DNA from: Haematococcus lacustris
Taxonomy: Eukaryota > Chlorophyta > Chlorophyceae > Chlamydomonadales > Haematococcaceae
Direction of reading: 5' to 3'
Length of the DNA: 64,000 bases
NCBI GenBank assembly: GCA_030144725.1
Contig: JASKMD010000018.1
Coordinates: 5,857,469-5,921,468 of the forward strand
Made by a program: the position numbers and the translations under genes. Shown in pieces: positions 54,001 through 64,000 of this stretch. The notes beneath the pieces were generated by a model, which was given only the letters and a program-made list of their open reading frames with translations, did not search any database and was not told the origin of the DNA. Numbering within the stretch: position 1 is the stretch's first letter; each line of letters starts with the position of its first letter.

Positions 54001-57000
54001 GACCGTGTGCGGCAGGTTGGGTCAGTGGGCCTGCAGCTGAGCTCAGGGTCAAAGGCTAGGTTGACCCAGGCAGCAGCAGGGGGGTGTTGAGCTCGTGTGT
54101 CCCAGCTCACTCCTGCGCCCACACCACACGTGACATTCACACCTTGCTGGTCACACTCTATTGGCATCAACTTGTGACTTATGCCACTCATTATCACACA
54201 TCAAGCCACTCACGCGCATGCAAACGTGAGCAGGATGAGCATGGTGCAACCAAATGTCATCACACACTTCCATGCAAATCAGCTTTGTCTGTTAGGTAGG
54301 CAACAAGTTGGTAGGCAGGTGAGGACGAGCAATATGCAGTATGGAGTGATGGCGGCAAGGACAGCACCACGGTAAGGGGCTAGGGATAAGACAAGGGCTG
54401 TGTTTCCACCCTCTGCCTACACCTCACCTTGTGCATTCAAGAAAAGAGAGCCCTGGACCACACCCCTACATCAGGCCTCTCCTCCTCCCTCTCCTCCTCC
54501 CTCTCCTCCTCCCTCTCCTCCTCCCTCTCCTCCTCCCTCTCCTTCTCCCTCTCCTCCTGCCTCTCCTCCTCCCTCTCCTTCTCCCTCTCCTTCTCCCTCT
54601 CCTCCTCCCTCTCCTCCTCCCTCTCCTTCTCCCTCTCCTCCTCCCTCTCCTCCTCCCTCTCCTTCTCCCTCTCCTTCTCCCTCTCCTCCTCCCTCTCCCT
54701 TTCCCTCTCCTCCTCCCTCTCCCTTTCCCTCTCCTCCTCCCTCTCCCTCTCTTCCTCCCTCTCCCTTTCCCTCTCCTCCTCCCTCTCCCTCTCCCTCCAT
54801 CAGGCCTGCTGACACAGCACTGCCCTCACCAGCATAGAACATCCTGCGTTCCGCACACCGCCCCTGCAGCCCCGGCCCCACAAACGGCAGCGCGTGCACC
54901 GCCGCATCCGCCACGCTCCCCCCGCCCGCCTCCACCTCCCTGCAGAAGCTAGCATCCCTGTGCACTGCGTCCAGAAAGCTGGCTGGCAGCTGGGCGGTTA
55001 AGCGGTTTGTCAGACAAGTCCAGCTGGGACAAGCTGCAGTTTGCCCAGGCCAGCCAGGAGGAAGGGAGGGGGCCAGACAGCTGGTTGCCTGGCAGGCGGA
55101 GCACTAAGGGCCAGGCGTGGACGTACTGGCTGGTGGGCAGGGGCCCCATGCCTGGCAGCGTCCACTGCTCAGGCAGCGGCCCTCCAATGCCGCAGCCCAC
55201 AATGGCCAAGGTGCGTAGGCCACTGGCTGTGAAGGCCGTGGCGAACAGGTCGGGTGGCAGTGGGCCCGGCACCCTGCTGCCCCCGCCGCTCCGACCAGCT
55301 GCGGTGGCGTTGGTGGGGTCGGTGCCGGTGAGGGGGGTGGAGGGGGAGCAGGTCACCCCTAAGTGGTCGGTGCTGCGCAGCAGCAGCCAGGCCGGGGGCT
55401 GCTGGAGGAGGGAGGACATGCCAGCGAGGAGGTGGACGTCTATGGCGCGGAACCAGGCCTGGTAGTGTGAGGAGGGGGGGAGGAGGCCGGGCGGCAGCAG
55501 GGCCAGGTCGGTCAGGCCGTGGGCGGTCCACCAGGAATAGAGCTGGGTGGTGAGGTCGGCAGGGGAGAGGGGGGCGGAGGGGCCGGGCTGAAAGGTGGGG
55601 AACCGGGTGCCTGCATGCACAGTGGGCAGCAGTGGGCAGCAGTGGGTCGAGGCAGGGGAGATGGGAGTGGAGAATTAGGGGGTCAGCAGGGGTGAGGGGG
55701 GTGGAGGAGGATCAGGGGTTCGGGAGAGGCAGGGTAGATGTGAGGAGGTAGGGTCGGGTCAAGGCTGACACAAGTCAGGACAACCTCCGCGTCTGTCCCT
55801 CGTAACCGCACCGTATGCGAAGTACAAAGTGCGGAACGGGGCCGCCACAAACAGCTCAACCAGGTTGAAGCCCAGCTCGCAGGGCAGGTACGCCGCCGTT
55901 GGACTGCTCGCGTCCTCGCTGCATCCAAGCGCGGCTCGCAAACCCGCGACGACATCCGCTGGGTTGGCGACCCTGAACGCCCCTGGCGGCGCGCACTGCT
56001 CCTGGGTCGTAGCCGGACCGGCTGGCAAGCGCCAAACCTGCACACGAGTGTGAGAAAGGGTGAAGACGTTGACCCACCGCAAACTGACCTAGACTCCACG
56101 GTCTCAAGGCCGATGAGGATGACCTGACGCCTTCTCTTCGCTGCCTGTTACACATGCTGCTGCATTCTTGAGTATCTTGGCTGTTGACACGCCGCACCTG
56201 TCCGGGTCCATAGTCGCACGCTTGCATGACCACGGCCTTGGTGCTCGCATTCTCAGCCAAGCACAGGGGCTGCGTGCTGGCCGCAACCACGTACGGCTGC
56301 AGGACGTAGTCCAGCGATCGCGCGCCACAGCGCTTGATAGTCTTCCAAACTTGCGTAGGCAGGACCGGCGCCCCGGCGGCATTGCGCACGCACCGCGCGA
56401 CCTGGCAAGGGCACAGCCACCGCAACCCCCTCGCAGCAGAGTCAATATCAGGTCAGGCCAGACAACAGGGCATCCATAGTGGTGCTGCTGGCCTGGTGCT
56501 GCTGGCTTGTTCTTGCTGGCTGGTGCTGCTGGCTTGTTCTTGCTGGCTGGTGCTGCTGGCTTGGTGCTGCTGGCTGGTGCTGCTGGCTGGTGCTGCCAGC
56601 AGTCATCCCGCACCAGCACAGGAGCCGTGGTGTCCAGCAGGGTCAGGTCGGCTGCAGCTGCGACCGTGGTGTCCGGCGCAGTGAGGCAGAACTCAGGGTC
56701 GCCATTGGGGTGGATCTGCAGGCAGAGAGCAGGCCAGCCAGCCAGCCAGCTGTGAGGTCTCACTCCCTGCCTCGTAGCGACCACATGCCCCGCCTGCTCT
56801 CCTCCCGCAATGCGCCCTAAACGGTGAGAGCTTACCGTAGTCTCCCTTTTGAATCCCGAGGTCTCGAAAACTATGATAGAAATATAGTTCCCGAGCCATA
56901 GTTTTCATTGTTCCAAGTTCCCCGATGGCCAAAGTACGTCTAAGTTTAAAACTTCAGTAAAAACAACTTTAGAATTTCAGTAAAAATAAGTTTAGAATCA

Positions 57001-60000
57001 GCCTCCCACCCCATTAATCTCGCATCAAAATCATATGATCCACATAGTAAACTGTCGTGGCCTCTCTTCTAGTGGCCTCATCACCTGACCACGTCACATG
57101 GGGCACTGAACCTCGCTAATACAATCGTGGCCATCCTGCCGCTGTTGGCAGTGGCGGCATGTCTCATCATCTGCCTCGGAGCATTCAAACTTGCGTACTT
57201 CTGCAGCCACCCATGCTGCTGCTTTGGCCAAAGCAAGCACCCCGCCTTGGCCAGCTGCCAGTATGTGGTCGCCTCCCCCCTCCTTGCCTGTCATGTGACC
57301 CCAGAATTTGCCCCAGCCTGGCCCACCTCCCCCGACCTTGCCCGGGGCAAAGCAGCCACCCTGGTTGCAGGCATGGCTTGCAAGATGGGCTGAATCTTAG
57401 CAGGATGCCACCATTTTTCATGCGCCTTGCCGGTGCGTGCGACAGCAGATTGTGTGATGGGCGATGCGGCAGGGTTGCGGCCTGGAGAAGGCCCAAAGCT
57501 AGACAATTTGCGAGGTCTCGCCCTCTCGCTTCTCAATCACAGCCGCTTGACGATTAAGAGACGAATAAGGGACGATTTAGAGACGATTTGGAAGCGTTGC
57601 ACCACAAACCAGTCCATTGCTGGCACTTTCGTCAATGTCAACTAATTGTTTGACTACTTCCCGAAAGACCTCAAAAATACGTTGTTTAATCATTCCCGGT
57701 TTCCCGAAGGACAAAAATCGATTCGGGATAGGGAATCAAAAGGGACAGTACGGTAGTCTTTCTTTCTTTCTTTCTTTCTTCCAGGGCTGACCCGGTTCGC
57801 TATGCGGGTAGGCTTCCCTGTTGGTGCTGTCCTGGGCTTGTCCTGCTTTCTTTCTTTCCAGGTAGGGTTCCCTGTTGGGGCTGACCACATGGCGATGCCG
57901 GTGACCTTGCGGGGCAGTAGCCTGTTGGCAGTGGCGCATGCCCTGACTGGTGGTGTGGCTGACCCTGTGTGGGACCACACAGGCAGCGCTCACCTGGTAG
58001 GGGAAGCCCCAGGCATAGCCACTGGCAGCGTCAAAGTAGCGGCCAAAGGGGCCCCCTGCCGCCACACCCGCTGCCAGGGCCCCCCCACCCAGGCTGCTGG
58101 GGGTCAGCCCCCCTGGCAGCCCCGCCTGCAGGCTGCGGTGCAGGGCGCCACCTCCCTCAGTCGCCACGGGCCCCCTCCCCTCCCCTTCCCCCCACCCCCA
58201 CCCCCCTCCCCCCTGCTTGCGTCATTGCCACGCATGCCTAAGCCCGCCAGGAGGGCACCCACTCCGGCCTCCAGCCCAGCAGCTGACCCGGAACGTGGCT
58301 GGGTCTGATTGGCCAGGGCAGCAGGGCTGGACGCCCCCGGTCCAAGCTTGGCTGGGGGCCACAGGCTGGACAGCAGCAGGTGGGTCTCCCCCCCAAGGGG
58401 GGGGGGCCCCTTGGGCGAAGCCAACGGCTTTGCACTCAGGTTGGTGGGCAGAGGGGCGGTGGCTACAGTGACAGGAGGGGTCCTGCTGATCCAGGGCACC
58501 CAGGTGATCCCAGCCCCCGGGGCTAGGTCCGACACGAGGCTGCTGGCCAGCAGGTCAGTTGAGGGGGTGGGGAGCCCAGGGGCAGCACCTGCTGCTGCTG
58601 CTGAGTCATTGGAGCCGCTGCTGCTGCTGCTGCTGCTGAGCCACCTGGTGCCCCCAGACAACTGCCGGCGGCGGCCAAAGGGAGCGGGGGGGGGGTGAGG
58701 TCATAGGTGGGAGCGGGGGGGCAGGGGAGGGGGGGGGTGGCAGGGGAGGAGGGGGAGGAGGGGGGGAGGACGAAAGCGGCCAAGTCTACAGGCAGCGGCA
58801 GGCTGGAGGGGCCAAAGGCCCAGCGGGCGGCATTGGCTGCTGCCACTACTCCAGGGGGGGTGGGGGGCAGCGGCGGGGGGGAGGGGGGGGCCGGGGAGGA
58901 GGGAGCGGGCGTACAAATCAGGGCTGGGGGACGGTAGCTGGGGAGTGGCTGGGGGTTGGGGGGGGCGAGGGGGAAGGGGGGGGCGAGGGGGGGAGGGGGG
59001 GGCAGGGTGGCTTTGGGGGGGCGGGGGGGAGCGGCAGGGTGGGGGGAGGGGAAGGGGGGGCGGGGGGGGCTAAGGGAGTGGTGATGTCAAAAGGGGGAGG
59101 GGGGGGGGCGAGGGGGGGGGGGAAGGGGAGGGGGAAGGAGGGGAGGGAGGCGATGGGGGGGGGGAGGGGGGGGAGGGGGGGTGAAGGGGGTTGAGGAGGG
59201 GGGGGGGGGGAGGGGATGGTGGTAGTGGTGGGAATGGTGGAGGCAAAGGTGGTGGCGCAGGAGAGGGGGGGTGGGGAGGGAGGTGGAGGGCCAGGCGATG
59301 GCGGTGGAGGTGTGGGGGGGGGGGAGGGAGGTCTGGGAGGGCGGGGTCTTGGCGGCTGTGGGACAGGCGGTGGGCTGGGGGAGGGAGGAGGGCTGGGTGG
59401 TGGTGGTGGCGGGGGTGGTGAAGGGGGCAGGGGGGAGGGGGAGGGGGGAGGGGGGGAAGGGGGTGGAGGGGAGGGAGGGGGAGATGGCGGCGGAGGTTCT
59501 GCAACCACCACAACCAAGACCGCGGAGCAAGCAATGTCAGCAGCTGGTCGGCCCAGTACAAGTACGGCTGCAGGGACAGCTGAGAGGGCAGCACAGTAGC
59601 ATGCACTTGATAAGAGGCCATGCAGGACTGTATAGTGTGATGTATGTTGTTTTAAGAGTGACGGCGATAAATTCAATTGGGCAGGCTCACCTGGGGAGGG
59701 GGGGGGGTCAGGGGAAGGAGGGGGGGGTGAGGGGGGCATGGGAGGGGGGGGGCCTGCAGCATGGATACGGCAGAGGAGCAGCAGGCTAGCAGCTACTGGC
59801 ATGTGCTTAAGGAGGATTGCAGTGTGACAAGTGTGACAAGCAAGTGTGACAGACTGTTGATGTCATCCTTGTGAGGGGAGGGGCAGGGCCTTGCACAGCA
59901 TTGCAGTGAGGGGCAAGGGGGTGGGGGTGGGGGGCATGGGGGCTGGCGTGGTCACTGGCCGTTGCCTGTGGCCTCAGCCGAACAGAGGGGTGGCTCAGAG

Positions 60001-63000
60001 CCCTGAGGGTGGCTGCTGCTGGCCGCCCAAACTGCTGGCGCCCAAACTGCTGGTCGCCTGGCATGCATCTGTTCTGCATCCGGGGGGCTGCCTGGCTGGG
60101 TGGGGGCCCTGCCACCCCCTGTGGAGGGTCGGTGGGCAGCAGGCAGGGTAGGGGGGGGCTGGGGTGGGGGGTAGGGGGGGCACTCACTGGGTGGTGGGGG
60201 GCTGGGGGGAGGGGGTGAAGGGGGTGGGGGTGGCGAGGGGGGCGACGGCGAGGGTGGGGGGGGGCTGGGGGGGCTTGGGGGGGGAGGGGGAGGCGACGGT
60301 GGGGGCCGTGGGGGTGGGGAGGGAGGGGAGGACGCGATGGGGGGGCGGGGGGGGTTGGGGGGTGGCCTGGGTGAGGGTGGGAGAGGGGAGGGCGGGGGGC
60401 CTGCAACAGCCCACAAGCAGCCCCCCGGGTGTCAGGTGTGAGGCCAGAGGCAAAGCAGTCGGGCAGGAGAGCTGCGTGCTGCTGGGGGTGGAGTAGGCAG
60501 GTGCATGCGCATGCCATGTGCTTGCATGCAGCGCTGGCTGTTGTTCTGGCATGCGTCTGGTGCTGTGCTGCCTGGTGATGGGGCAGTGGCGGCGCATGGC
60601 TGTGGCTGTGGCTGAGGGGCAGGCAGTTTGACAGGGAGGCTTACCAGGGGGGGAGGGGGGTGGGGGGTTGGGGGGAGGGGGGGCGGGAGGGGGGGGGGGG
60701 AGGCGGCGGGGAGGGAGGGGAGGGGGGAGGCATGGGGCTTGGGGAGGGGGGAGGGGTAGGGGGGAGGGGGGGAGGAGGGGGGGGGCCTGCGGGGGGGGAG
60801 CAAGCAAGAAGCTGGTAAGCTCAGGAAGAGGCAGGCAGGCAGGCAGAGAAGGTCAGAAGCAGCAGAATCAGCAGGATCAGTGCACGAAGTGCAACCACAG
60901 TGTTGAGTCAGCGCTTTGCCACACAGGGAGTCACAGCATGGGAATCAGAGGTGCTGGGTGGGGTTGGGGGGGGGTGGGGGGTGGGGCGGGGGGAGGAGGG
61001 CCGCCATGCAGCAGGTGCTCACTGGGGCTGGGGGGCAAAGGTGGCGAGGGTGGCAGCGGCGGTGGAGGCGGCGGAGGGGGTGAAGGGGGGGTAGGGGGAC
61101 TGGGGCTGGGGGGAGGGGAGGGGGAGGGGGGCAGGGGGGAGGGGGGCGGCCTGGGTGGGGGTGCCGGGGGTGGGGGGCTGAAGAGCACTGAGACAGTGCT
61201 GGCAGGGGAGGCCCCGGGGAGGGGCACGCTGGCTGCCAGCACATTGCCAGAAGGAGTGATGATGGGAGTGAGGGTGGTGGGGGGGGCGCTGCTGGCTGGG
61301 AAGTAGGAAGCCACCCTGGGGGGTGGGGGGGCTGGGGGCGCCCCAGGGGGGGGTGCGTTTGGAGCAAAGGGTGGGAAGGGGGGCGAGGGGGCGGTGGGTG
61401 GGCAGGGGGGTGGGCTGGCGACGGGCGGCAGGGGTGGGGCGGGGGGAAAGGGGCGGGGGGAGGCCGCCCAGACAGTGACTCTGCGCAGGGTGAACTGCTG
61501 CTGGGCAGCCAGGTTGGGCAGGTCAGCATAGCCCTGGGGGGAGGGGGGAGCCAGGGCCACCCAGGCGATGTCAGAGTCAGCAGCCACGCCCATGTAGGAG
61601 GTCCATGCGGGCCCGGTGGCTATACGCCAGGAGGTCCAGCCAGAGGCGGAGCCCGAGGCCAGGCCAGAGGTCACATCCACACTGCACAGCCATGGGGCAA
61701 GGCCAGGTCACACCAGGCTCAGTGTGATGTGTGATGTGGTGTGTGACCAGATGTGTGTCGTTTTTTTTGCTTCGCAGCCAGATAAGTAGATGGGGCAGAT
61801 GTTGCAGTGTGTTGGTGTTGTTGGGCTGGCGCTGTGCAGGCTGGTGCAGGAGCAGGCACCTGGTGTGTGCGGCTGCATAGCCCTGCCCACCACCTGCGCC
61901 CAGTGCTGGTCTGGCCCCCCGCCCGCCCTGACAGTGCTAGGAGACCCCGGGCGGCTGGATGTGCCTGCCAACCCCCTTACCCCTGACCAGCAGCCCACAG
62001 CGCCCTGCCCTGCTCCACCTCCCTGCTGACCCCCCCCTGAGGAGCCAGGAGGGCATTCAAAAGGACACCCTGCCCGGTGGCAGCAGCCCTGTCGCCCCAC
62101 AGCCCCCCACTCGCCCAGCCCACAGCCCCCCCCTGCCCCGCCCCCGCCCCCGCCCCCACCTGCCCAGCCCCGGCATGGGCAGCGGCCCCCCCGAGCCGTT
62201 GTACTGCGGTCCTGGCTGCTGCGCGGGTTCCCTGCACAGGCTGAGTGCTGTGCGCAGTGCGCCGTACAGGGGGCGGGCGCTGAACTCAAAGGCCACGGCC
62301 CGCACCCCTGGACCCGACACCCAGGGCGCCAGGGAGGCGTCGGGGCCGGGGCTGAAGCTGATGTTCACGGACCTGGGCAGGGGGGGCAGGGGGGATGGGG
62401 GGGTCCTGGGTTGGGGAAACGTGTGGGAAGCGGGGGGCATGGGAGGGCTGTGTGGGGCTGGGCAGGGGATAAGGGGGGGAGGGGAGGGGCGTGGATGGGG
62501 AGGGTGAGGAAGGTAGGGAGCGCAATGGGGGAGGGGAGGGCAGGGGGGAGGGGAGAGGGGAGGGGAGAGGGGAAGGAGGTGGAGGAAGGGCGAGAGGAAG
62601 TGGAGGGAGGGCAGGGTGGATGGGGGGAGGAGGGAGGGAGAGGGTCTAACCTTGCAGTCAGGCCCTGTGGCGACACGTTGGCATTGGGTGGCAGGCCCTG
62701 GGCCGGCTGTCCTGGAGTGACGGTGATGGCCAGGCCAGGCAGCACGGGGTTGGCCAAGGGGGCCAGCTGCGGGGGCACACAGCAGCAGGGGGGCAGGGGG
62801 CAGGGGGCGGCTGCACACCGCAACAGGGGTGGACGCACAGCAGCAGGGGTCCAGGGGGCAGGGGGCGGCACCGCAATAGGGGTGGGCGCCCAGCAGCTGG
62901 GGGCAGGGGGCAGGGCGCCTGTTGCCCCAGCTGCCAGGTGCTGCCTCTGCACCTCCTCCACAGCCATCCCCCCCCAAACCCCTACCCCCACCCCCCCTAC

Positions 63001-63605
63001 CCCCGCCAAGCTGGCCAGGTTGCCGGCCAGTTGTTGGCATCATCCCCCCTGCCCGGCCCCCCCCCCTCCCTTCCGCCCAGCCGCCTCACCACCAGCTTGC
63101 TGACCAGGCCCAGGTCCAGGGTGGCGGAGTATGCGGCGTAGCAGTCCAGCCAGGGCTGCATGAAGGTGCTGTTCTCATCATACGGGTACACAGCGTCAAG
63201 GAGGGAGGCAGCCGCACCCGGGTAGTCTGCGCAGCCAGGGCAGCAGGCACACGCTCGCAATGCAGCACCGCCCCCCAGCCTGACACCCCAGCCTGACACC
63301 CCAGCCTGACACCCAACCTGACCCCCCAACCTGCCCCAGCTGACTTTGAAGAACTGCCCCTGAGCCCGCCCTGAGCTTGTGCCTGCCTCCCTGCTCCCCA
63401 CACCCCCTGAGCCTGCTGCAGCTGCTGCTGGGTCCCAGAGGGCTGGCTGCCAGCCCTGCGCTCCTCAGCCCCAGTGGCTCACCTGCAGCCCTGAACCAGG
63501 CCACGCCAGGCCGCCCCAGCTGCCCCGTCACCTCCGCAAACGACAGGCCCTGCACAACCAGGGTCGTCAAGTCGGCAGCTGTCAGGGTGGCCAGGGCAGT
63601 GGGCC
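49961..63605 (-). CDS. Gene D: large cell-surface-like membrane protein
   Basis: Minus-strand exons with agreeing phases, 5' to 3': ~63605-63483, 63226-63090, 62766-62651, 62372-62160, 61681-61023, 60786-60645, 60400-60188, 59753-59691, 59498-~58925, ~58880-57994 (internal boundaries unclear), 56715-~56600, 56401-56198, 56037-55812, 55610-54830 (with a 1-nt frameshift), 53482-~51900, and terminal exon or exons down to stop 49961. The phases across 60786-60645 do not fit its neighbours without a homopolymer error. The N-terminal part has unrecognised extracellular-type modules joined by Pro/Ser-rich linkers like those of volvocine cell-wall proteins. A ricin-lectin-like segment, leucine-rich repeats and four to six membrane helices follow, then a Pro/Gly-rich tail. 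It is possibly a surface receptor or wall anchor; the function is unknown. The 5' end is not found and may lie beyond the window. Confidence 0.5.
51900..53482 (-). other. Gene D: four-helix membrane region
   Basis: From an acceptor AAGCAGCAG at 53483, the frame encodes an ectodomain end (WAAVEPALLLAGNTVIIPGQ), then four hydrophobic segments: VWVLWGAALVLLPAAALLGW, AYMLLAGLLHCAWTAVVLVL, SGALLPVLVATLLLPGAAVA and LFSWLALGAITLLATSLLAV. After them comes a basic stretch (ARREWRAAREVAFTRSLTTR) and a Ser/Ala/Pro-rich region. Entry phase 1 fits the donor of the leucine-rich-repeat exon at 54830. The loop lengths do not match any receptor family I recognise. Confidence 0.6.
54472..54800. repeat. Pyrimidine-rich repeat (CTCCTCCCT/CTCCTTCTC units)
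   Basis: About 330 bp of 9-12-bp CT-rich units lie in a gene D intron immediately 3' of the donor at 54830 (minus strand), where it reads as purine-rich GAGGAGGGAGA. Three frames are open on the plus strand, and a Gly/Glu frame on the minus strand. All are artefacts. Confidence 0.95.
54830..55610 (-). other. Gene D: leucine-rich-repeat exon with 1-nt frameshift
   Basis: The exon opens at 55610 (acceptor CATGCAG) with TRFPTFQPGPSAPLSP and a Trp/Leu-rich region. It then runs into plant-type leucine-rich repeats: LRTLAIVGCGIGGPLPEQW, then VLRLPGNQLSGPLPSSW and LSQLDLSD. After that Asp the frame runs to a stop. Deleting one base of the TTT at 55006-55008 restores DNRLTAQLPASFLDAV, a canonical repeat end, and carries the frame to the donor at 54830 in the phase the next exon needs. 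The exon ends with a Cys-containing cap (ASFCREVEAGGG ... GRCAERRMFYAG). The shift may be a homopolymer error or a true lesion. Confidence 0.65.
55812..56715 (-). other. Gene D: ricin-lectin-like segment
   Basis: Three exons (56715-~56600, 56401-56198, 56037-55812) encode IHPNGDPEFCLTAPD ... VLVRDDCWQ and PLCLAENASTKAVVMQACD, then YGPGQVWRLPAG. The paired C-L-x and C-x-(6-12)-Q-x-W features recall one ricin-type beta-trefoil repeat set, and three or more Cys fit an extracellular domain. Phase 0 joins at 56198/56037, and 57994/56715 fits as well. The donor after 56600 is unclear because a minisatellite follows. The lectin call is a weak pattern match. Confidence 0.4.
56480..56602 (-). repeat. 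GCTGGTGCTGCTG-type minisatellite
   Basis: Units of 15 and 30 bp (GCTGGTGCTGCTGGCTTGTT with variants) repeat about five times on the plus strand. On the minus strand they extend the 56715 exon as PAAPASKNK repeats. It is unclear whether this is coding or the start of the intron. Confidence 0.8.
56833..57755. mobile_element. TA-flanked TIR element in a gene D intron
   Basis: The left end TA-CCGTAGTCTCCCTTTTGA and the inverted right end TA-CCGTACTGTCCCTTTTGA match over about 25 bp. TA dinucleotides (56833-56834 and 57754-57755) bound a 919-bp AT-richer interior. No transposase is recognisable; a minus-strand frame at 57094-57294 has two Cys pairs but no clear zinc-finger spacing. The ends resemble those of the element at 32253. 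It is probably a non-autonomous relative. Confidence 0.7.
57757..57780 (+). repeat. (CTTT)n microsatellite
   Basis: Five to six CTTT units lie just outside the right end of the TIR element, in the same gene D intron. Confidence 0.85.
58925..60786 (-). other. Gene D: Pro/Ser-rich pherophorin-like linker exons
   Basis: Exons 60786-60645, 60400-60188, 59753-59691 and 59498-~58925 encode mostly SPPPP/PPSPP repeats, as in hydroxyproline-rich linkers of volvocine pherophorins. In each the opposite strand is G-rich, and all three minus-strand frames are Pro-rich, so the frame was chosen by splice phase. Exons 60400-60188, 59753-59691 and 59498 join in phase 1, and the intervening intron ends are GT-AG. 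The plus-strand Gly-rich frames here are artefacts. Repeat length is likely to be misassembled. Confidence 0.55.
61023..61681 (-). other. Gene D: extracellular module before a Pro-rich linker
   Basis: The exon starts SVDVTSGLASGSASGWTSWR and has a Trp/Gly-rich domain (TGPAWTSYMGVAADSDIAWV ... QQQFTLRRVTVWAA) of about 90 residues, then a Pro-rich linker to the donor A|GTGAGC at 61022. Entry in phase 2 fits the exon 62372-62160. The domain is not recognised; the many Trp and Gly and the lack of charge suggest a secreted beta-sandwich. Confidence 0.5.
62160..63605 (-). other. Gene D: N-terminal modules
   Basis: Four exons join with agreeing phases. They encode LATLTAADLTTLVVQGLSFA and a Trp-containing end; YPGAAASLLDAVYPYDENST with WLDCYAAYSATLDLG; PVLPGLAITVTPGQPAQG; and SVNISFSPGPDASLAPWVSG with AVAFEFSARPLYGALRTALS. 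None matches a domain I can name. N-glycosylation-type sites (NST, NIS) fit a secreted region. No signal peptide was found, so the start is upstream or outside the window. Confidence 0.5.
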
Positions 63606-63617
63606 GCCACAGGCAAG

Positions 63618-63730
63618 GCCAGGGCTAGGGCTAGGGCTAGGGCTAGGGCTAGGGCCAGGGCTAGGGCTAGGCCCTGACCGGCCTGGCTCTTATCAGCAAG
63701 GAGCTTGCCCCCTCACCCTCACCCTAACCC
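63618..63730. repeat. Telomere-like GGGCTA repeats
   Basis: About eight GGGCTA units with GGGCCA variants are followed, after ~50 bp, by CCCTCACCCTCACCCTAACC. This resembles degenerate telomere-type sequence inside the chromosome. The last 270 bp of the window show no supported exon. Confidence 0.6.
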
Positions 63731-64000
63731 TGGATGATGGCTAGGCTAGGCAGGCTACGAGGAGGGCTGATGCTGCTGGGGGGCAGCAGGGGGAAAGCAG
63801 GGGGCGGCAGGGGGGCGGCAGAGGGGTGGCTGATGTTGCTGAGGGCGGCAGGCTGGTGGCGGCAGGCAGCTAGGGGTGGAGCAGGCTGGCTGGCTCCAGG
63901 AGGGTCTCATGGCCTGTGCTGGCGCCCGCCTAGCTGAGCCTGAGCTACAGCCTGAGATGCGTGTCGGCTGGGGTGCCCCAGAGCCGGGGGAGTAGCCGTG

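Noticed and set aside
59191..59789. Plus-strand Gly-rich proteins
   Set aside because: They are complements of the Pro/Ser-rich gene D exons.

Overview
The window looks like nuclear DNA of a GC-rich unicellular green alga (Chlorophyta, probably Chlamydomonadales/Volvocales). The evidence is dense GT-AG introns with phase-compatible short exons, CAG acceptors, many micro- and minisatellites, Ala/Pro/Gln-rich coding linkers, Pro/Ser-rich pherophorin-like exons, and an enzyme-rhodopsin architecture so far known from green algae. No prokaryotic operons, rRNA genes, CRISPR arrays or confident tRNA genes were found.

Layout. (1) 1-7250 is repeat- and transposon-rich DNA: a TIR element at the left edge, and an inverted-repeat element (3161-4260) with a transposase-like fragment. 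No firm gene was found apart from one candidate exon. (2) 7251-26050 (+) is a long multi-exon gene A. Its protein (>=1943 residues, 5' end not found) is largely disordered and ends in two universal-stress-protein (UspA)-like domains. Its introns carry Fanzor/TnpB-like remnants, a tRNA-like sequence, a (TA)n tract, a 500-bp minisatellite and a CACC/CGCC tetranucleotide block. (3) 27111-47417 (+) is gene B, reconstructed exon by exon with all intron phases agreeing. It encodes a microbial rhodopsin, a histidine kinase, a ~910-residue low-complexity linker, a response-regulator receiver, a class III guanylyl cyclase, a coiled coil and a SAM-like domain. This is a member of the two-component cyclase opsins (2c-Cyclops). 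A pogo-like transposon and a small TA-flanked TIR element sit in its introns, and two repeat fragments appear to have become coding sequence in its linker. (4) 47418-49960 is intergenic DNA with a further Fanzor-like remnant and a poly-G tract. (5) 63605-49961 (-) is gene D, a large cell-surface-like gene. It has unrecognised extracellular modules, Pro/Ser-rich linkers, a ricin-lectin-like segment, a leucine-rich-repeat exon with an apparent 1-nt frameshift, and several membrane helices. It is probably incomplete at its 5' end.

How the genes work together. Gene B by itself holds a light-to-cGMP pathway: retinal photoreceptor, phosphorelay from His272 to Asp1506, then guanylyl cyclase output. 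Residues are numbered from the ATG at 27378. Gene A lies just upstream on the same strand but shows no evident functional link. The mobile elements are almost all degenerate and sit in introns or intergenic DNA. Exon boundaries were inferred by eye from splice motifs and reading-frame continuity, with no transcript evidence.
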